From contig NZ_LVYD01000048.1 in the NCBI RefSeq assembly GCF_002077945.1, forward strand, positions 124,001 to 188,000: DNA of 64,000 bases, read 5' to 3'. The notes under the pieces were generated by a model. That model was not told the origin of the DNA, searched no databases, and saw nothing but the letters and a program-made list of their open reading frames with translations. Below are positions 51,522 through 60,735 of this stretch, piece after piece. Source of the DNA: Niastella vici. GTDB lineage: Bacteria; Bacteroidota; Bacteroidia; Chitinophagales; Chitinophagaceae. Positions within the stretch are counted from its first letter, which is position 1. Every line of letters begins with the position of its first letter. The translations under genes were made by a program, and so were the position numbers.

Positions 51522-53951
51522 TTACCTTATCAGTATAATATTTCCCTTTTGATTAACCACTTTACCGTTGTAATCGACACCCTGCACCATGTACACAAAG
51601 TTTTCGGTTGATTGCCTGTTGCCACCAACGTTACCATCCCAGCCCTTGCCTACCTGGTTGGTACTGAATACCAACTGACCCCAGCGATTATAAATCCTGA
51701 AGAAGTTCAGTTGCCCTATGCCCACCAATACGGGACGGATCACATCATTATGCCCATCGCCATTAGGTGTAAATGCGGAAGGCACAAAGATATTGGCCCC
51801 GGTTTTAAATACCCGCACAGTAACGGTATCATAGCCAGCACAACCGGCGGCGGTAGTAGCACTCACTATATAAGTAATATATTCCAGTGTGTTGGCAATG
51901 TAGGTAGCAACAGGATTGTAAATATTATCATGGTTCAATCCAGTGGCTGGTGTCCACTTGAATAAATTGGCATCCCTATTATTAACAGTAGTGGTTAACT
52001 GCAATGGTTGGTTGATCACTACAGAGGTATCATTACCGGCATCTACAATAATAGGTAATGTCACTTCTATATGGAAGGTATCCCTGAATTCATTGGGACA
52101 GCCGGTATTGTACACGCTTAGTACAACATCTGTTGTAACAAGTGGTGTAGCGGTGGTGCGCATAGTATATGGTAACGAAGGGATCACGCCGTCGCCCGTA
52201 CCTGTTAAAATGGCCGTATTGCTCCAGGTATAACTGGTACCCGCGGTAATAGTTGTATTCAATATAGCTGGCTTGCCATAGCAAATAATGGCAGAGTCAG
52301 GATCGATAGTGGCCGCAGGCATATTGGCATTAAAGAAGTGCGTAACAGCCACGTTACTCGTATCAAGCGGACACACGCCACTTTTCACAATTGTTCGATA
52401 AAATATTGTTTGTGTAACATTTCCTGTATTGTAGCTGGTATCCTGATATACAGGTGAAAAATCGGCCCAGCTCACACTGTCGTACGATAGCTGCCAGTTC
52501 ACCACGGCGCCTGTATAATTAGTTAAGGTAAGCGTAGGACTGATGGCTTGTCCGGCGCATACATTTGTATTACCGGGTTCCAGTTCACCGGCATCAGCTT
52601 TGGCATCTACAATAACTGTTGCCGCGCTACTGGTATCAATACTACAGGATCTTCCGTTTTGTACCACTGCCAGGTAGTGTGTGGTGGTAGTAAGATCCTG
52701 TGCAGTATAATTATCGGCAGTAATAGCTATCTCCTGCCAGTTAACGCCATCGGTTGAGGAAAGCCATTTCAGCACATTTCCTGTTTCGCCGGATAGCGTA
52801 AGCGTTGCCCTGTTGATGCCGGAGCAGATAGCAGTATCCCCTTTTACCTGACCGGGCACGGTAGCCGGCGTGGTAGTTACAGCAATGGTATCTCTTAGAT
52901 CAGCGCAACCATTTACTTCATGGTTAATTACATTACCATCTGTAGCTCCTATTGTTGCTGTAATAATATTGGTATTGGCGCCGGATACGATGGTCCAGCC
53001 GGCAGGAACTTCCCAATTGTAGGTAGCACCCGCCAGTGCCGGTACTGAATACGTTACGGTGCTATTGATGCAGGCAGCCGTTTCACCACTTATCTCCAAC
53101 CCCGCACAGGTATTACGCAGGGCAATATACGCATAAGCAAAATGTGCACCGGCAGCACAATTATCAGCTTCAAAGGTGAGCGTAACCTGCTTACCACGGT
53201 AAGGCGCCAGATCAAAAGTAACTTCAGTCCATCCTTTTGTCCATACATCATACAACCAGGTGCCATTTACGTTGTTGGTTCCCGAATAAGATAAAAACGG
53301 AACAGCACTATTGGTAAATCCATTTGCAATTGCCTTAGCAGTATCCAGTGTAGCGCCTTGAGTAGAACCACCGCCCGTATTGGTGCCATTATTCAAAGTA
53401 GGCAAGTAGTAGGAAGGCGAAGCACAGGTAATCACACTATCGCCCGTACTTAAGGTTGCTTTAAAAAGAGGTTGTTCATTTGAATTGTGTGTGCCGTTCT
53501 CCAACACCATGGCGTAAGCATAGGTCATGGTATAAGCATCAGTAGTAGACCCCGCAGGCACGTTAATAGTATAGGTAACGGAACTGGTAAAGCCACCCGG
53601 GTTGCTTTGTTGCGAATTATAATCGTGCGAGTTCGCTGTTGACCCCAGTTGTATAGAATAATTATACGAATAACCGTTGATCGCAGGAATTGTTGTAAAA
53701 CCACCATATGGATCTGTACCGGCGGAGGTGATCACTCTTATCCCTGTTTTCGAAATAGCATATTCATTAATAGAGGAAACACCCGTATTAGGAGCAGGAT
53801 AATTTATTTTGGCTCCTTTTACGAGACCGGTTGCGGCAGCCCAATTAGACAGATCACCTGTATTAAAGTTAATATTCGTTGGGCAAGTATGTGTTTGCGA
53901 GAAGCCAGGGACCGCTATTATTATGACAGCTATGCACAAAAAGTATTTCAT
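51522..53951 (-). CDS. Large secreted protein with Ig-like domains and T9SS type B sorting domain
   Basis: 809 residues. Signal peptide 1-19 (IIIAVPGFSQ). The first ~270 residues resemble a jelly-roll/choice-of-anchor domain (GDLSNWAAATGLVKGAKINY, VTLTFEADNCAAGAHFAYAYIALRNTCAGLEISG). Ig/PKD-like segments follow (ETAACINSTVTYSVPALAGA, TYNWEVPAGWTIVSG, several 'VPGQVKGDTAICSG' style blocks), and the end (IFVPSAFTPNGDGHNDVIRP...FRIYNRWGQLVF...QKGNIILIR) is the gliding-associated type B sorting signal. No enzyme motif is seen; it is probably a surface adhesin or matrix protein. Same orientation and type of tail as its downstream neighbour. Confidence 0.87.
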   Translation of the reverse strand: MKYFLCIAVIIIAVPGFSQTHTCPTNINFNTGDLSNWAAATGLVKGAKINYPAPNTGVSSINEYAISKTGIRVITSAGTDPYGGFTTIPAINGYSYNYSIQLGSTANSHDYNSQQSNPGGFTSSVTYTINVPAGSTTDAYTMTYAYAMVLENGTHNSNEQPLFKATLSTGDSVITCASPSYYLPTLNNGTNTGGGSTQGATLDTAKAIANGFTNSAVPFLSYSGTNNVNGTWLYDVWTKGWTEVTFDLAPYRGKQVTLTFEADNCAAGAHFAYAYIALRNTCAGLEISGETAACINSTVTYSVPALAGATYNWEVPAGWTIVSGANTNIITATIGATDGNVINHEVNGCADLRDTIAVTTTPATVPGQVKGDTAICSGINRATLTLSGETGNVLKWLSSTDGVNWQEIAITADNYTAQDLTTTTHYLAVVQNGRSCSIDTSSAATVIVDAKADAGELEPGNTNVCAGQAISPTLTLTNYTGAVVNWQLSYDSVSWADFSPVYQDTSYNTGNVTQTIFYRTIVKSGVCPLDTSNVAVTHFFNANMPAATIDPDSAIICYGKPAILNTTITAGTSYTWSNTAILTGTGDGVIPSLPYTMRTTATPLVTTDVVLSVYNTGCPNEFRDTFHIEVTLPIIVDAGNDTSVVINQPLQLTTTVNNRDANLFKWTPATGLNHDNIYNPVATYIANTLEYITYIVSATTAAGCAGYDTVTVRVFKTGANIFVPSAFTPNGDGHNDVIRPVLVGIGQLNFFRIYNRWGQLVFSTNQVGKGWDGNVGGNRQSTENFVYMVQGVDYNGKVVNQKGNIILIR

Positions 53952-54333
53952 CCTTGTTTTTATAGGAGCACAATTTTTTTGTATCCTGTAATACGTTCAA
54001 TTGATTGCCCTGGTTGGCAGGATACTTATTTTTCTACAGCTCACGGATCATTTATCGACGACAACGGCAAAATACTCGACGAAACGGGTAGGCGCACTTA
54101 ATGTGGAAACCTTCCCTGGACATTTTTTGTTTTATTGTCGAAGATCATTCGCCGGCCCTTGAAATATGGTTGGGGGGCTGACAGTAGCGAAGCACTGATT
54201 TTTTTGAGTTCCGGGAAGACTCGTTAGAGGGTATAGTTCGAAGTGGCATTTTAAAATCTGTGAATTGTCGAGGGAGATAATAAGCCCTCCCGAATTTTAT
54301 GGGAAGGCTTAACGGAAACATGTAATAAGCAGG
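53952..54333. other. 382-bp intergenic region
   Basis: Lies between two leftward genes. AAGCCcTCCC (54292-54301 region) and GGGAaGGCTT (54301-54310) form a hairpin that could end the 54334-54810 transcript (weak T-run). A + strand frame ending near 54101 has a short protein-like stretch (GWQDTYFSTAHGSFIDDNGK) but is mostly antisense to the T9SS gene and is not called. Confidence 0.45.
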
Positions 54334-54810
54334 TTAATTAAATTTTAAAACTGCCAGTGCAATGATTCCCAAAAACAGCAATAGTTGAATCGTGTAAAAA
54401 ATAGCGATTTTAGGTACTGTCATTTTTATCACGGTAGCGCTATCGGGATTATTTTCAAAAAAAGCGGTCTTTAACTTTTTTAGTTGCTTGTTCCCTATCA
54501 GAATTTCATTAAGCGGCAGCAGCAGAATAAGGGACAGTTTTAGCTGAAGCCATAGCATTTGCAAGAATACCCAACCGGTTATAAAGGTAAGTCCAATACC
54601 GGAAAGGATCAGCAAAATACCGCCTATTCCTTTTACTGGGGCCAGATTCGACAAGAGTTGTAAAAGACCTGTTGAGCTTTCACTTTTTATGTTAAACCTG
54701 TTTATGAAAGCACGAAAAGTGACGAAAGAGGCAACCGTGGTTCCGACCATCAGTATCAAACCGGAAAGATGCATAATGAGCAGTAACTGTCGCAACATTT
54801 GTGTATACAT
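54334..54810 (-). CDS. Small four-TM membrane protein (DUF2269/CopD-like)
   Basis: 158 residues with four hydrophobic helices: LLLIMHLSGLILMVGTTVASF, LLQLLSNLAPVKGIGGILLILSGIG, GWVFLQMLWLQLKLSLILLL and a final IFYTIQLLLFLGIIALAVL. The His in the first helix (LIMHLSG) is typical of DUF2269/CopD-like integral membrane proteins that may carry haem or act in copper handling. No cysteine or Met-rich metal motif is present. A cupredoxin gene lies 1 kb away, but no direct link can be shown. Function unknown. Confidence 0.65.
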   Translation of the reverse strand: MYTQMLRQLLLIMHLSGLILMVGTTVASFVTFRAFINRFNIKSESSTGLLQLLSNLAPVKGIGGILLILSGIGLTFITGWVFLQMLWLQLKLSLILLLPLNEILIGNKQLKKLKTAFFENNPDSATVIKMTVPKIAIFYTIQLLLFLGIIALAVLKFN

Positions 54811-54953
54811 TAGGTTATTTTTGTATGTTTATCTAAAATAATTCCCGACAAAACGAAGTTCCCGGCAGGTTGTTCCATTTTGTTTTTTATGAATTACCTG
54901 TTTGTAGCACAAAGTTCAGAAATGAAAAACGGCTGGTCGTTCACCCAGGTTAA

Positions 54954-55529
54954 TTAATTCTTTCCAGACATTCTTTTTCTGATGCGACTTAGTGATTGCG
55001 GCTTTATTCCTATGTAAGAGGCGATATAATATTGTGGTATGCGCTGTCCGGTATCAGGGAATCTCGTAAGGAAATTTTGATAGCGAAGTTCAGGAGGATC
55101 GTTGTACAGTGAGTTTACCTGGTTGATTAAATTTACATATACATCTTCAAGGCCTAGCCGCCCAAACCTTTCACCATATTTCACCCGCTCATAAAATAGC
55201 TGCATATTATTATGGCTGATGAAATAAACAGTACATGTTTCCAATGCCTGAATATTAATTTTGGATGGCTTTTGAGGCAGGAAGCTGGCATAGTCACAAA
55301 CGAATTCACCTTCCTTATTAAAATAGCTCGTTTTTTCCTCGCCATCAGTAATAGCATAATAACGAACCAACCCCTGTTCAATAAAAAAGATGTTTTTGCA
55401 TACATTTCCTGCCTGAAGCAGGTGTTGACCCTTTTGCATTTTTTCTACGCGAAACAAAGACCTGATGATAGCTTCATCATCAGAAGAAAGCGGAATGTAA
55501 TGTCGAATGGCTTTGAGTAGCATATCCAT
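54954..55529 (-). CDS. Crp/Fnr-family transcriptional regulator
   Basis: 191 residues from the ATG at 55529; a longer frame to 55724 has a poor, Arg-rich N-terminus. cNMP-binding-like domain (KGQHLLQAGNVCKNIFFIEQ, GLVRYYAITDGEEKTSYFNK) and C-terminal winged helix (RIPQYYIASYIGIKPQSLSRIRKRM). This is the widespread Bacteroidota Crp/Fnr subgroup whose effector is unknown. It is 143 bp upstream of the small membrane protein gene on the same strand and may regulate it. Confidence 0.88.
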   Translation of the reverse strand: MDMLLKAIRHYIPLSSDDEAIIRSLFRVEKMQKGQHLLQAGNVCKNIFFIEQGLVRYYAITDGEEKTSYFNKEGEFVCDYASFLPQKPSKINIQALETCTVYFISHNNMQLFYERVKYGERFGRLGLEDVYVNLINQVNSLYNDPPELRYQNFLTRFPDTGQRIPQYYIASYIGIKPQSLSRIRKRMSGKN

Positions 55530-55872
55530 ATTCAAATATACACGTTTCTCTAACTTTTCAGCCACACCGAAATGCCTCATTGAAGGCTGACTTACAGCCT
55601 TTTCCATTCTTGTTTCTATTACAGGGCGAAAAGAAATACCACTGCTGTAATGCAAGATATAATGGCAAAAAACAGCTCGCCGGGAGCCTTTGATTATTGT
55701 ATAGACCGAGATAATCAGTGACAATTAACAGAATGGTATTTGAGTAATTGCTAAACCGGTGCGGCTGCCCCAACACTATTGGCATTCCCCCGCCAGATTA
55801 ATTTAACATATCCTATTCCTGTTTGAGCAACCGGGAGGTTTCATTATTCGTAGTAGGTTATAAAGATTGTAT
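55530..55872. other. 343-bp divergent intergenic region, nothing identified
   Basis: Lies between the Crp/Fnr gene (leftward) and the cupredoxin gene (rightward). It must hold two promoters, but no exact TAnnTTTG element, repeat or RNA-like fold was noticed. Confidence 0.45.
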
Positions 55873-56247
55873 ATGAAAAAGCAATATTTAATACCATTGC
55901 TTATCATGGGGGCATTGGTAATAACCCTTGCAATACGTTGCAGTAAAGGGAGTTCGTATGGATCGTCTACTAATAATAATTCTAATAATACAAGCTCTAA
56001 CACTCCCACGGTAACTATGCAAAATATGAGTTTTTCAGTAGCCAGCCTTACTGTTAAAGCAGGCACTACTGTTACCTGGACCAACAATGACAATGTAACG
56101 CATACTGTTACAGCAGATGACAACAGTTTCAACAGCGGCGACATTACAGCAGGGCATTCCTATACGAAAACATTCAGCGTACAGGGTACTTTTCCCTACC
56201 ACTGTATATACCATTCTATGATGAAAGCTACTGTTATCGTTAATTAG
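55873..56247 (+). CDS. Cupredoxin (plastocyanin/amicyanin-like) blue-copper protein
   Basis: 124 residues from the ATG at 55873. A hydrophobic signal (LIPLLIMGALVITLAIRC; Cys23 may be lipidated) and a Ser/Asn-rich linker (28-44) lead to a single cupredoxin domain. The type 1 copper ligands are all present: H77 in NVTHTV, C111 and H114 in PYHCIYHSMM, and M116/M117. The short chain and the SMM end resemble amicyanin-type electron carriers. It probably carries electrons or copper in the periplasm, anchored by the linker. No redox partner gene is adjacent. Confidence 0.9.
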   Translation: MKKQYLIPLLIMGALVITLAIRCSKGSSYGSSTNNNSNNTSSNTPTVTMQNMSFSVASLTVKAGTTVTWTNNDNVTHTVTADDNSFNSGDITAGHSYTKTFSVQGTFPYHCIYHSMMKATVIVN

Positions 56248-56373
56248 ATCCCTGGAATGCTCAACACACCACAGAATGAAGGCTCACATTGTTGTGAACC
56301 TTCACTCTGTGGAGTCTGCCGGCAGATTATCGGGCTGAGGTTTGCCCACAACACCCAGGCGCTCATATTTAAG

Positions 56374-56799
56374 TTAAGTAGTTGAAAGTTTTTGATTGTG
56401 CCATAAACTTAAAACAATTGCCATAAATAACATTTTCATCAACCAGTCTCCAGTATGCACCAACCCCAGTTTCCAGGGCATATTATCCCAGATGATTGCG
56501 CCTGCCATACCAACGGCATGAAAAGCCAGCCATAATAAAAAAATTAATTTTACCGATTTTTTCCAGTCAGCAATTGCTAAACGGGTTATAAGTAATGCCA
56601 CCACATAAGAAGCGATGAGTTCGCGCAGTGGGGCAAAGATCATTGTCCATGATGGTGCAGACTGAACAGGAGCATGACGGTATTCCATCCAGATCTTTCC
56701 GAAGACAAAAGGGCTATACCAAATCAAGCTAAGAATAAAAGCGATAATGCCGGTTACAATAACGGCCCGGTAATTTATTGAATGCGATTTTGTGTTCAT
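56374..56799 (-). CDS. DUF1761 membrane protein
   Basis: 141 residues from the ATG at 56799; the longer frame adds a Phe/Arg-rich stretch unlike the family. Four TM helices with the DUF1761 marks VTGIIAFILSLIWYSPFVFGKIWMEY at the N-terminus, IASYVVALLITRL in the second helix and WLAFHAVGMAGAIIWDNMPW in the third. The family is common in Bacteroidota and of unknown function. A hairpin of TGAAGG/CCTTCA words lies at about 56276-56302, beyond its stop. Confidence 0.85.
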   Translation of the reverse strand: MNTKSHSINYRAVIVTGIIAFILSLIWYSPFVFGKIWMEYRHAPVQSAPSWTMIFAPLRELIASYVVALLITRLAIADWKKSVKLIFLLWLAFHAVGMAGAIIWDNMPWKLGLVHTGDWLMKMLFMAIVLSLWHNQKLSTT

Positions 56800-57023
56800 G
56801 GTTATTTGGTTTCGGATGATTAAAATAAAAGCAGTTAAAAGGCTATTGAATGTTGTTACATACCTATAACAACTGAAGGAAGGCAAACTGGACAGAAGAA
56901 GGAAAAAAATTAGCATGAGCACCCTGATATTCTAAAAAGCGAAGGTGACCGGTATATAACCCGGAATACTGCAATTTTGATCTTTTCAAATTAATTTGAA
57001 GTAAATTGTGTTCTATACGACAC

Positions 57024-57632
57024 ATGCAAAACAAACTTCAACAAGCCTACGGCAATATCGACATCTATCTGTTTGACCAACTGCTGAAGGGTCGTTATGA
57101 TAACTGTAAAAAATTGTTGGATGTGGGCTGCGGCAATGGACGAAACCTGGTTTACTTTTTACATAACGGTTACCAGGTCTTTGGTGTTGATCCACAACCA
57201 CACGCTATTGAAACAGTCAGGGAGTTATCAGCTGCATTGGCCCCTGATAATCCCCTGGAAAATTTCATGGTTTGCGAAGCTGAAAATTTGCCATATGACG
57301 ATGCCGCCTTTGACTTGATCATTTGCAGCGCGGTATTGCACTTTGCAAAGGATGTTCAGCATTTTGATACCATGCTGCGGAGTATGTTCCGGGTTTTAAA
57401 ACCAGCGGGGTACTTTTTTGCCCGGTTAGCATCGGATATTGGGATAGAGCACCTCGTAAAACCATTAGGCAATGACCGCTATTTACTGCCCGATGGCTCA
57501 GAACGCTTTTTAGTTAATGAACAGGTGTTGTTAAAATATACCAACGAGTTTGGTGTATTATATGAACCCATCAAAACCACTAACGTGCAAAATATGAGGT
57601 GCATGACTACCTGGTGTGTTCAGAAGCGCTGA
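57024..57632 (+). CDS. Class I SAM-dependent methyltransferase
   Basis: 202 residues from the ATG at 57024 (a TTG 18 bp upstream is less likely). Motif I LLDVGCGNGRNLVYFL binds SAM, VFGVDPQPHAIET is motif II, CEAENLPYDDAAFDLIICSAVLHF holds motif III/IV, and LRSMFRVLKPAGYFFARL is the post-motif strand. This is the Methyltransf_11/25 fold. The C-terminal part (GNDRYLLPDGSERFLVNEQVL) is substrate-specific but not recognised; Bacteroidota relatives are often linked to tellurite or small-molecule methylation, which is only a guess here. Confidence 0.88.
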   Translation: MQNKLQQAYGNIDIYLFDQLLKGRYDNCKKLLDVGCGNGRNLVYFLHNGYQVFGVDPQPHAIETVRELSAALAPDNPLENFMVCEAENLPYDDAAFDLIICSAVLHFAKDVQHFDTMLRSMFRVLKPAGYFFARLASDIGIEHLVKPLGNDRYLLPDGSERFLVNEQVLLKYTNEFGVLYEPIKTTNVQNMRCMTTWCVQKR

Positions 57633-57880
57633 GATTGATCAAAATGGTCGAAGCAGGTATTTACGGGTTCAGTCAGCACCGGATCAACCGGCCAGGGTTC
57701 TTCTTCCAGGTTAAGGGATGCTCCTATAGCAGTTAACATACAGGCGTTGGCTTAATACGGTGTCTCGCACAATCGCACCGCCAACAAAATGATTCTCATT
57801 ACTTTGTAATTTCCTCTGATGTGGAGGAGCGGTAATGATGGCCATACCGGATTTTGTACATTCGGGAAAATGAAGTCGGA

Positions 57881-58699
57881 ATGCAGTTTTCCCCATCTGA
57901 TATTTTAAAACCTTATGTGAAGAGCTATACTTTGATCTCGATTGACAGGGATTTGACAGATGAAGTGTTTTATCCCAGCGGCTATGTTGATCTGGTCATA
58001 AATGTTTCAGCGGGTAGTGCCTTTACGCTCATCGATGGCCGTAGCAGGAAGCTGCCGGGCGTTGAGTTGCTCGGACATCTTACATTGCCTTCCAGGCTTT
58101 CGGTTACAAAGGGCACATCTGTATTGATTGCCAGGATCTATCCATATGCCAGCTCACTCTTCTTTACTGATTCCATGTGGGAGTTCACCAATTATGCCAC
58201 AAATGCTTACGGAATATTTTCGAATGAGATCAATGATGTTTATTACAGTTTGATGGAGGCTGGTTCTATTGAACAAAAGGTTGCGCTGCTGGACAGGTTC
58301 CTAATTGGGAAACTCATTAAGAATGAAAAGCAACATAGGAAGTCTACAATTATCGGGCAGATCTGCAAACATATTTGTTTGACGGGAGAAAAATACGACA
58401 GTAAAACAGTATCATCTGGTTACGGGCTTTCAGAAAGGTATTTGGAAAAATTGTTTGTAGACCTGGTGGGCATATCACCGCGTGCCTTCTTTTCAGTATA
58501 TAGATTTAATAAAAGCCTTGACCTGGTCCTTTCATCTGGCCGCAAGTTAACATCGATTGCCTATGACTGTGGGTACTACGACCAATCTCATTTTATAAAA
58601 GAATTCACGAAATTCACAGGGATCACGCCTTTTGAAGCAAGGGCTTCGCTCCTGACCAATGGAGAGGAATTCCAGCAGGTGGTCAATATAGGCTTTTGA
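57881..58699 (+). CDS. AraC-family transcriptional regulator
   Basis: 272 residues from the ATG at 57881 (27 bp after an in-frame TTG). The N-terminal half (PYVKSYTLISIDRDLTDEVFYPSGYVDLVINVSAG) matches the DUF6597-type sensing domain common in Bacteroidota AraC proteins. The C-terminal half has two HTH motifs (SSGYGLSERYLEKLFVDLVGI, then KLTSIAYDCGYYDQSHFIKE, FTKFTGITPFEAR). The ligand is unknown. It faces the NTF2-like gene convergently, 38 bp apart. Confidence 0.9.
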   Translation: MQFSPSDILKPYVKSYTLISIDRDLTDEVFYPSGYVDLVINVSAGSAFTLIDGRSRKLPGVELLGHLTLPSRLSVTKGTSVLIARIYPYASSLFFTDSMWEFTNYATNAYGIFSNEINDVYYSLMEAGSIEQKVALLDRFLIGKLIKNEKQHRKSTIIGQICKHICLTGEKYDSKTVSSGYGLSERYLEKLFVDLVGISPRAFFSVYRFNKSLDLVLSSGRKLTSIAYDCGYYDQSHFIKEFTKFTGITPFEARASLLTNGEEFQQVVNIGF

Positions 58700-58737
58700 G
58701 GAATGATAAGCATCCCTGGAGATGCCTATCATGATTT

Positions 58738-59187
58738 TTACTGTTGGGGCGCACGATTGCTGCTAAACATATCCCGATGCATTTTCCAACCGGCGGCAGT
58801 CTTTTTCCAGATCACCATCACCTTTCCCTCATCTAATTTATTATGGTTAAGGTCAAATAATTCATAGTTGCTTTCTTCTGTGACGAAGTCGTTCCCTTCG
58901 CCGTAAATATGCTGGATTATAAAATTGCTATGCACTTTCGGGCCGTTTTTGAAGAAATTCAGAATATTGTCCCGGCCGCAAACGGGGGCGGAATTAGGAG
59001 GCAGGAGGCAGGCATCATCTGTGTACCTGGTTAAGATGGATCCATCGCCTTTATTTGCCAGATCGGAATAAATGGCATTACTGGCGATGATAGCTTTTCT
59101 GGCCTCCTCCAATTGCTGGTCTTTTTTTGACTGAGCCTGGCAAATGCAGGTTGCCAGGAGCGATACTGAAAGAATGATCATTTTCAT
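58738..59187 (-). CDS. Secreted SnoaL/NTF2-like (DUF4440-type) protein
   Basis: 149 residues from the ATG at 59187. Signal peptide (SVSLLATCICQAQ), then a small alpha+beta cone: EEARKAIIASNAIYSDLANKGDG, YTDDACLLPPNSAPVCGRDNIL, YELFDLNHNKLDEGKVMVIWKKTAAGWKMHRDMFSS. The fold is used both for enzymes and for ligand binding, and no active-site set stands out. Its start codon overlaps the stop of the small upstream frame (ATGA), indicating translational coupling. Confidence 0.8.
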   Translation of the reverse strand: MKMIILSVSLLATCICQAQSKKDQQLEEARKAIIASNAIYSDLANKGDGSILTRYTDDACLLPPNSAPVCGRDNILNFFKNGPKVHSNFIIQHIYGEGNDFVTEESNYELFDLNHNKLDEGKVMVIWKKTAAGWKMHRDMFSSNRAPQQ

Positions 59188-59402
59188 ACACTTATTTTTG
59201 ACAAAATAACTTCCCCTGGAGGACCGAAAATTGTAAGATTCCGCACAAAATGGGAGGAGATGGGGATCAAACCAGCGTATGGGTATAAAAAGAGCCATAT
59301 TGCTGTGACTTTTTTCGTGGAGCCAATCAGGTTTAACAGAAAGAATACGAGTCCTATCCACCCGTAAAGCTTAAACCGCCGTATATCAAATAATTTGCTC
59401 AT
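59184..59402 (-). CDS. Small membrane protein coupled to the SnoaL-like gene
   Basis: 72 residues from an ATG at 59402. It has a basic head (MSKLFDIRRFKLYG), one clear hydrophobic helix (WIGLVFFLLNLIGS) and a second partly hydrophobic part (AIWLFLYPYAGLIPI). Its TGA overlaps the ATG of the downstream gene by 4 bp, which is why it is called in spite of its length. Function unknown; chance overlap cannot be excluded. Confidence 0.45.
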   Translation of the reverse strand: MSKLFDIRRFKLYGWIGLVFFLLNLIGSTKKVTAIWLFLYPYAGLIPISSHFVRNLTIFGPPGEVILSKISV

Positions 59403-59598
59403 GCATTAATTCGGTGGACTAAAGATCGGTAAATCTTTCCCTTTTTCCTATGCTGCGTACCTGGTTGACCTGGATCTGCTGTCTGTTTACCATAATACGC
59501 TGTTTGCTGACAGCCCCTCATTGCATTTGATTTAATTGTTGATCATTGTATCGGCGACATCCGGAAAACCACCTATTTAACCTTTAAAAAAGCAAAAC

Positions 59599-60261
59599 AT
59601 GGGCAAATTGATTCAATTTGGCGAAACTGTAAAGGGATACGATACTCCAGTTCTTAATGAAAGAGAAATCAGAGCCGCCGTGGGAATATTATTTCTGGCA
59701 ACCTATACTTCGTTAATGCTTATCATTTTTAAAAACAATTTTATTCTGATAAAATATGTCGTAACCTTATCTCTTCTCGATTTTCTCATACGGGTATGCA
59801 TCAATCCCAAATTCTCTCCTACGCTGATCATCGGACGGTTAATTGTACGGAATCAGGTACCCGAATATGTGGGCGCGCAGCAAAAAAAGTTCGCCTGGAT
59901 CACCGGAGTGTTTTTGTCGGCTATCATGTTCGTTTTCTTTGTGATCGTAAATGCATACAGCCTCATAACAGGTATCATCTGCCTGATCTGCCTGGTATTC
60001 CTGTACTTTGAATCGTCATTCGGCATTTGCCTGGGTTGTAAATTCTACCCGATCTTCCATAAAAAGAAAGCGCAGCTTTGTCCCGGTGAAGTGTGCGATA
60101 TAAAGTCGCGGCAAAACATTCAAAAAACTTCGGTAACACAGTTACTCGTATTGGCTTCCTTTATCATATTCCTGTTCTTTACAGTACGGTTATTCAATGA
60201 CCGTTTCAGCAAGGAACCCTATGATTTGTTTGGAATTTCTGCTACTGCCAAATCCAAATGA
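59599..60261 (+). CDS. DUF4395 membrane protein
   Basis: 220 residues, four TM helices. Family marks: VLNEREIRAAVGILFLATYTSL, DFLIRVCINPKFSPTLIIGRLI and the cysteine pair FGICLGCKFYPIF with KKAQLCPGEVC. The cysteines may bind a metal or sulfur species; DUF4395 proteins are often beside rhodanese, thioredoxin-like or PLP sulfur genes. The stop overlaps by 4 bp the start of a gene for a cysteine desulfurase-like PLP enzyme, now truncated, which fits a sulfur-related role. Confidence 0.85.
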   Translation: MGKLIQFGETVKGYDTPVLNEREIRAAVGILFLATYTSLMLIIFKNNFILIKYVVTLSLLDFLIRVCINPKFSPTLIIGRLIVRNQVPEYVGAQQKKFAWITGVFLSAIMFVFFVIVNAYSLITGIICLICLVFLYFESSFGICLGCKFYPIFHKKKAQLCPGEVCDIKSRQNIQKTSVTQLLVLASFIIFLFFTVRLFNDRFSKEPYDLFGISATAKSK

Positions 60262-60581
60262 ATATGACCTTATTATCCTTACACCCAAAAAACGTCCTGG
60301 AGGAGTACTTCTCCGGCTACCGGAAAAACATTACCGGCGATCAACAAACTTTCGAATCTCCATTTGGAAAAAAACGGATCATCTATGCCGACTGGACGGC
60401 GAGCGGCAGGGCCTATCAACCCATTGAGAAATATATACAGGATGAGATACTACCTTTTGCGGCCAATACACATACAGAGACGACCATTACAGGTTCCCTG
60501 ATGTCGCAAGCTTATGAAACCGCAAAAAGCATTATAAAAGCCCATGTTAATGCGAACAATGAAGACGTGCTGATCGCTTAG
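60258..60581 (+). pseudogene. Truncated class V (cysteine desulfurase-like) PLP aminotransferase, N-terminal 107 residues
   Basis: The frame reads KKRIIYADWTASGRAYQPIE, FAANTHTETTITGSLMSQAY and KAHVNANNEDVLIA, the well-conserved start of class V aminotransferase-fold enzymes of about 480 residues. It then ends in TAG exactly where the glycine-rich cofactor loop should begin, so the PLP lysine and the rest of the enzyme are missing. The following 150 bp do not continue the family in any frame I could read. The gene is inactive as an enzyme. It remains coupled (ATGA) to the DUF4395 gene. Confidence 0.8.
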
Positions 60582-60735
60582 TGAAGAGTATAATATGTAG
60601 ACAGTGTAAGGCATAAAAAAGGCTCACTCAAATTTTATGCATATAATACCCTCACTTTATCGTTAGGTGAATAGACTTAAATATTTGACGATCAAATCGC
60701 CTTTAAAGGCTATTGTTGGAAAATATTGATGCTAC

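Noticed and set aside
51351-51611. 86-codon + strand frame next to the T9SS type B gene
   Set aside because: It runs over the end of the sorting domain encoded on the other strand and has no family character.
53649-54101. 150-codon + strand frame at the start of the T9SS type B gene
   Set aside because: Mostly antisense to a signal peptide and conserved domain; only its last ~25 codons look protein-like, which is too little to call a gene.
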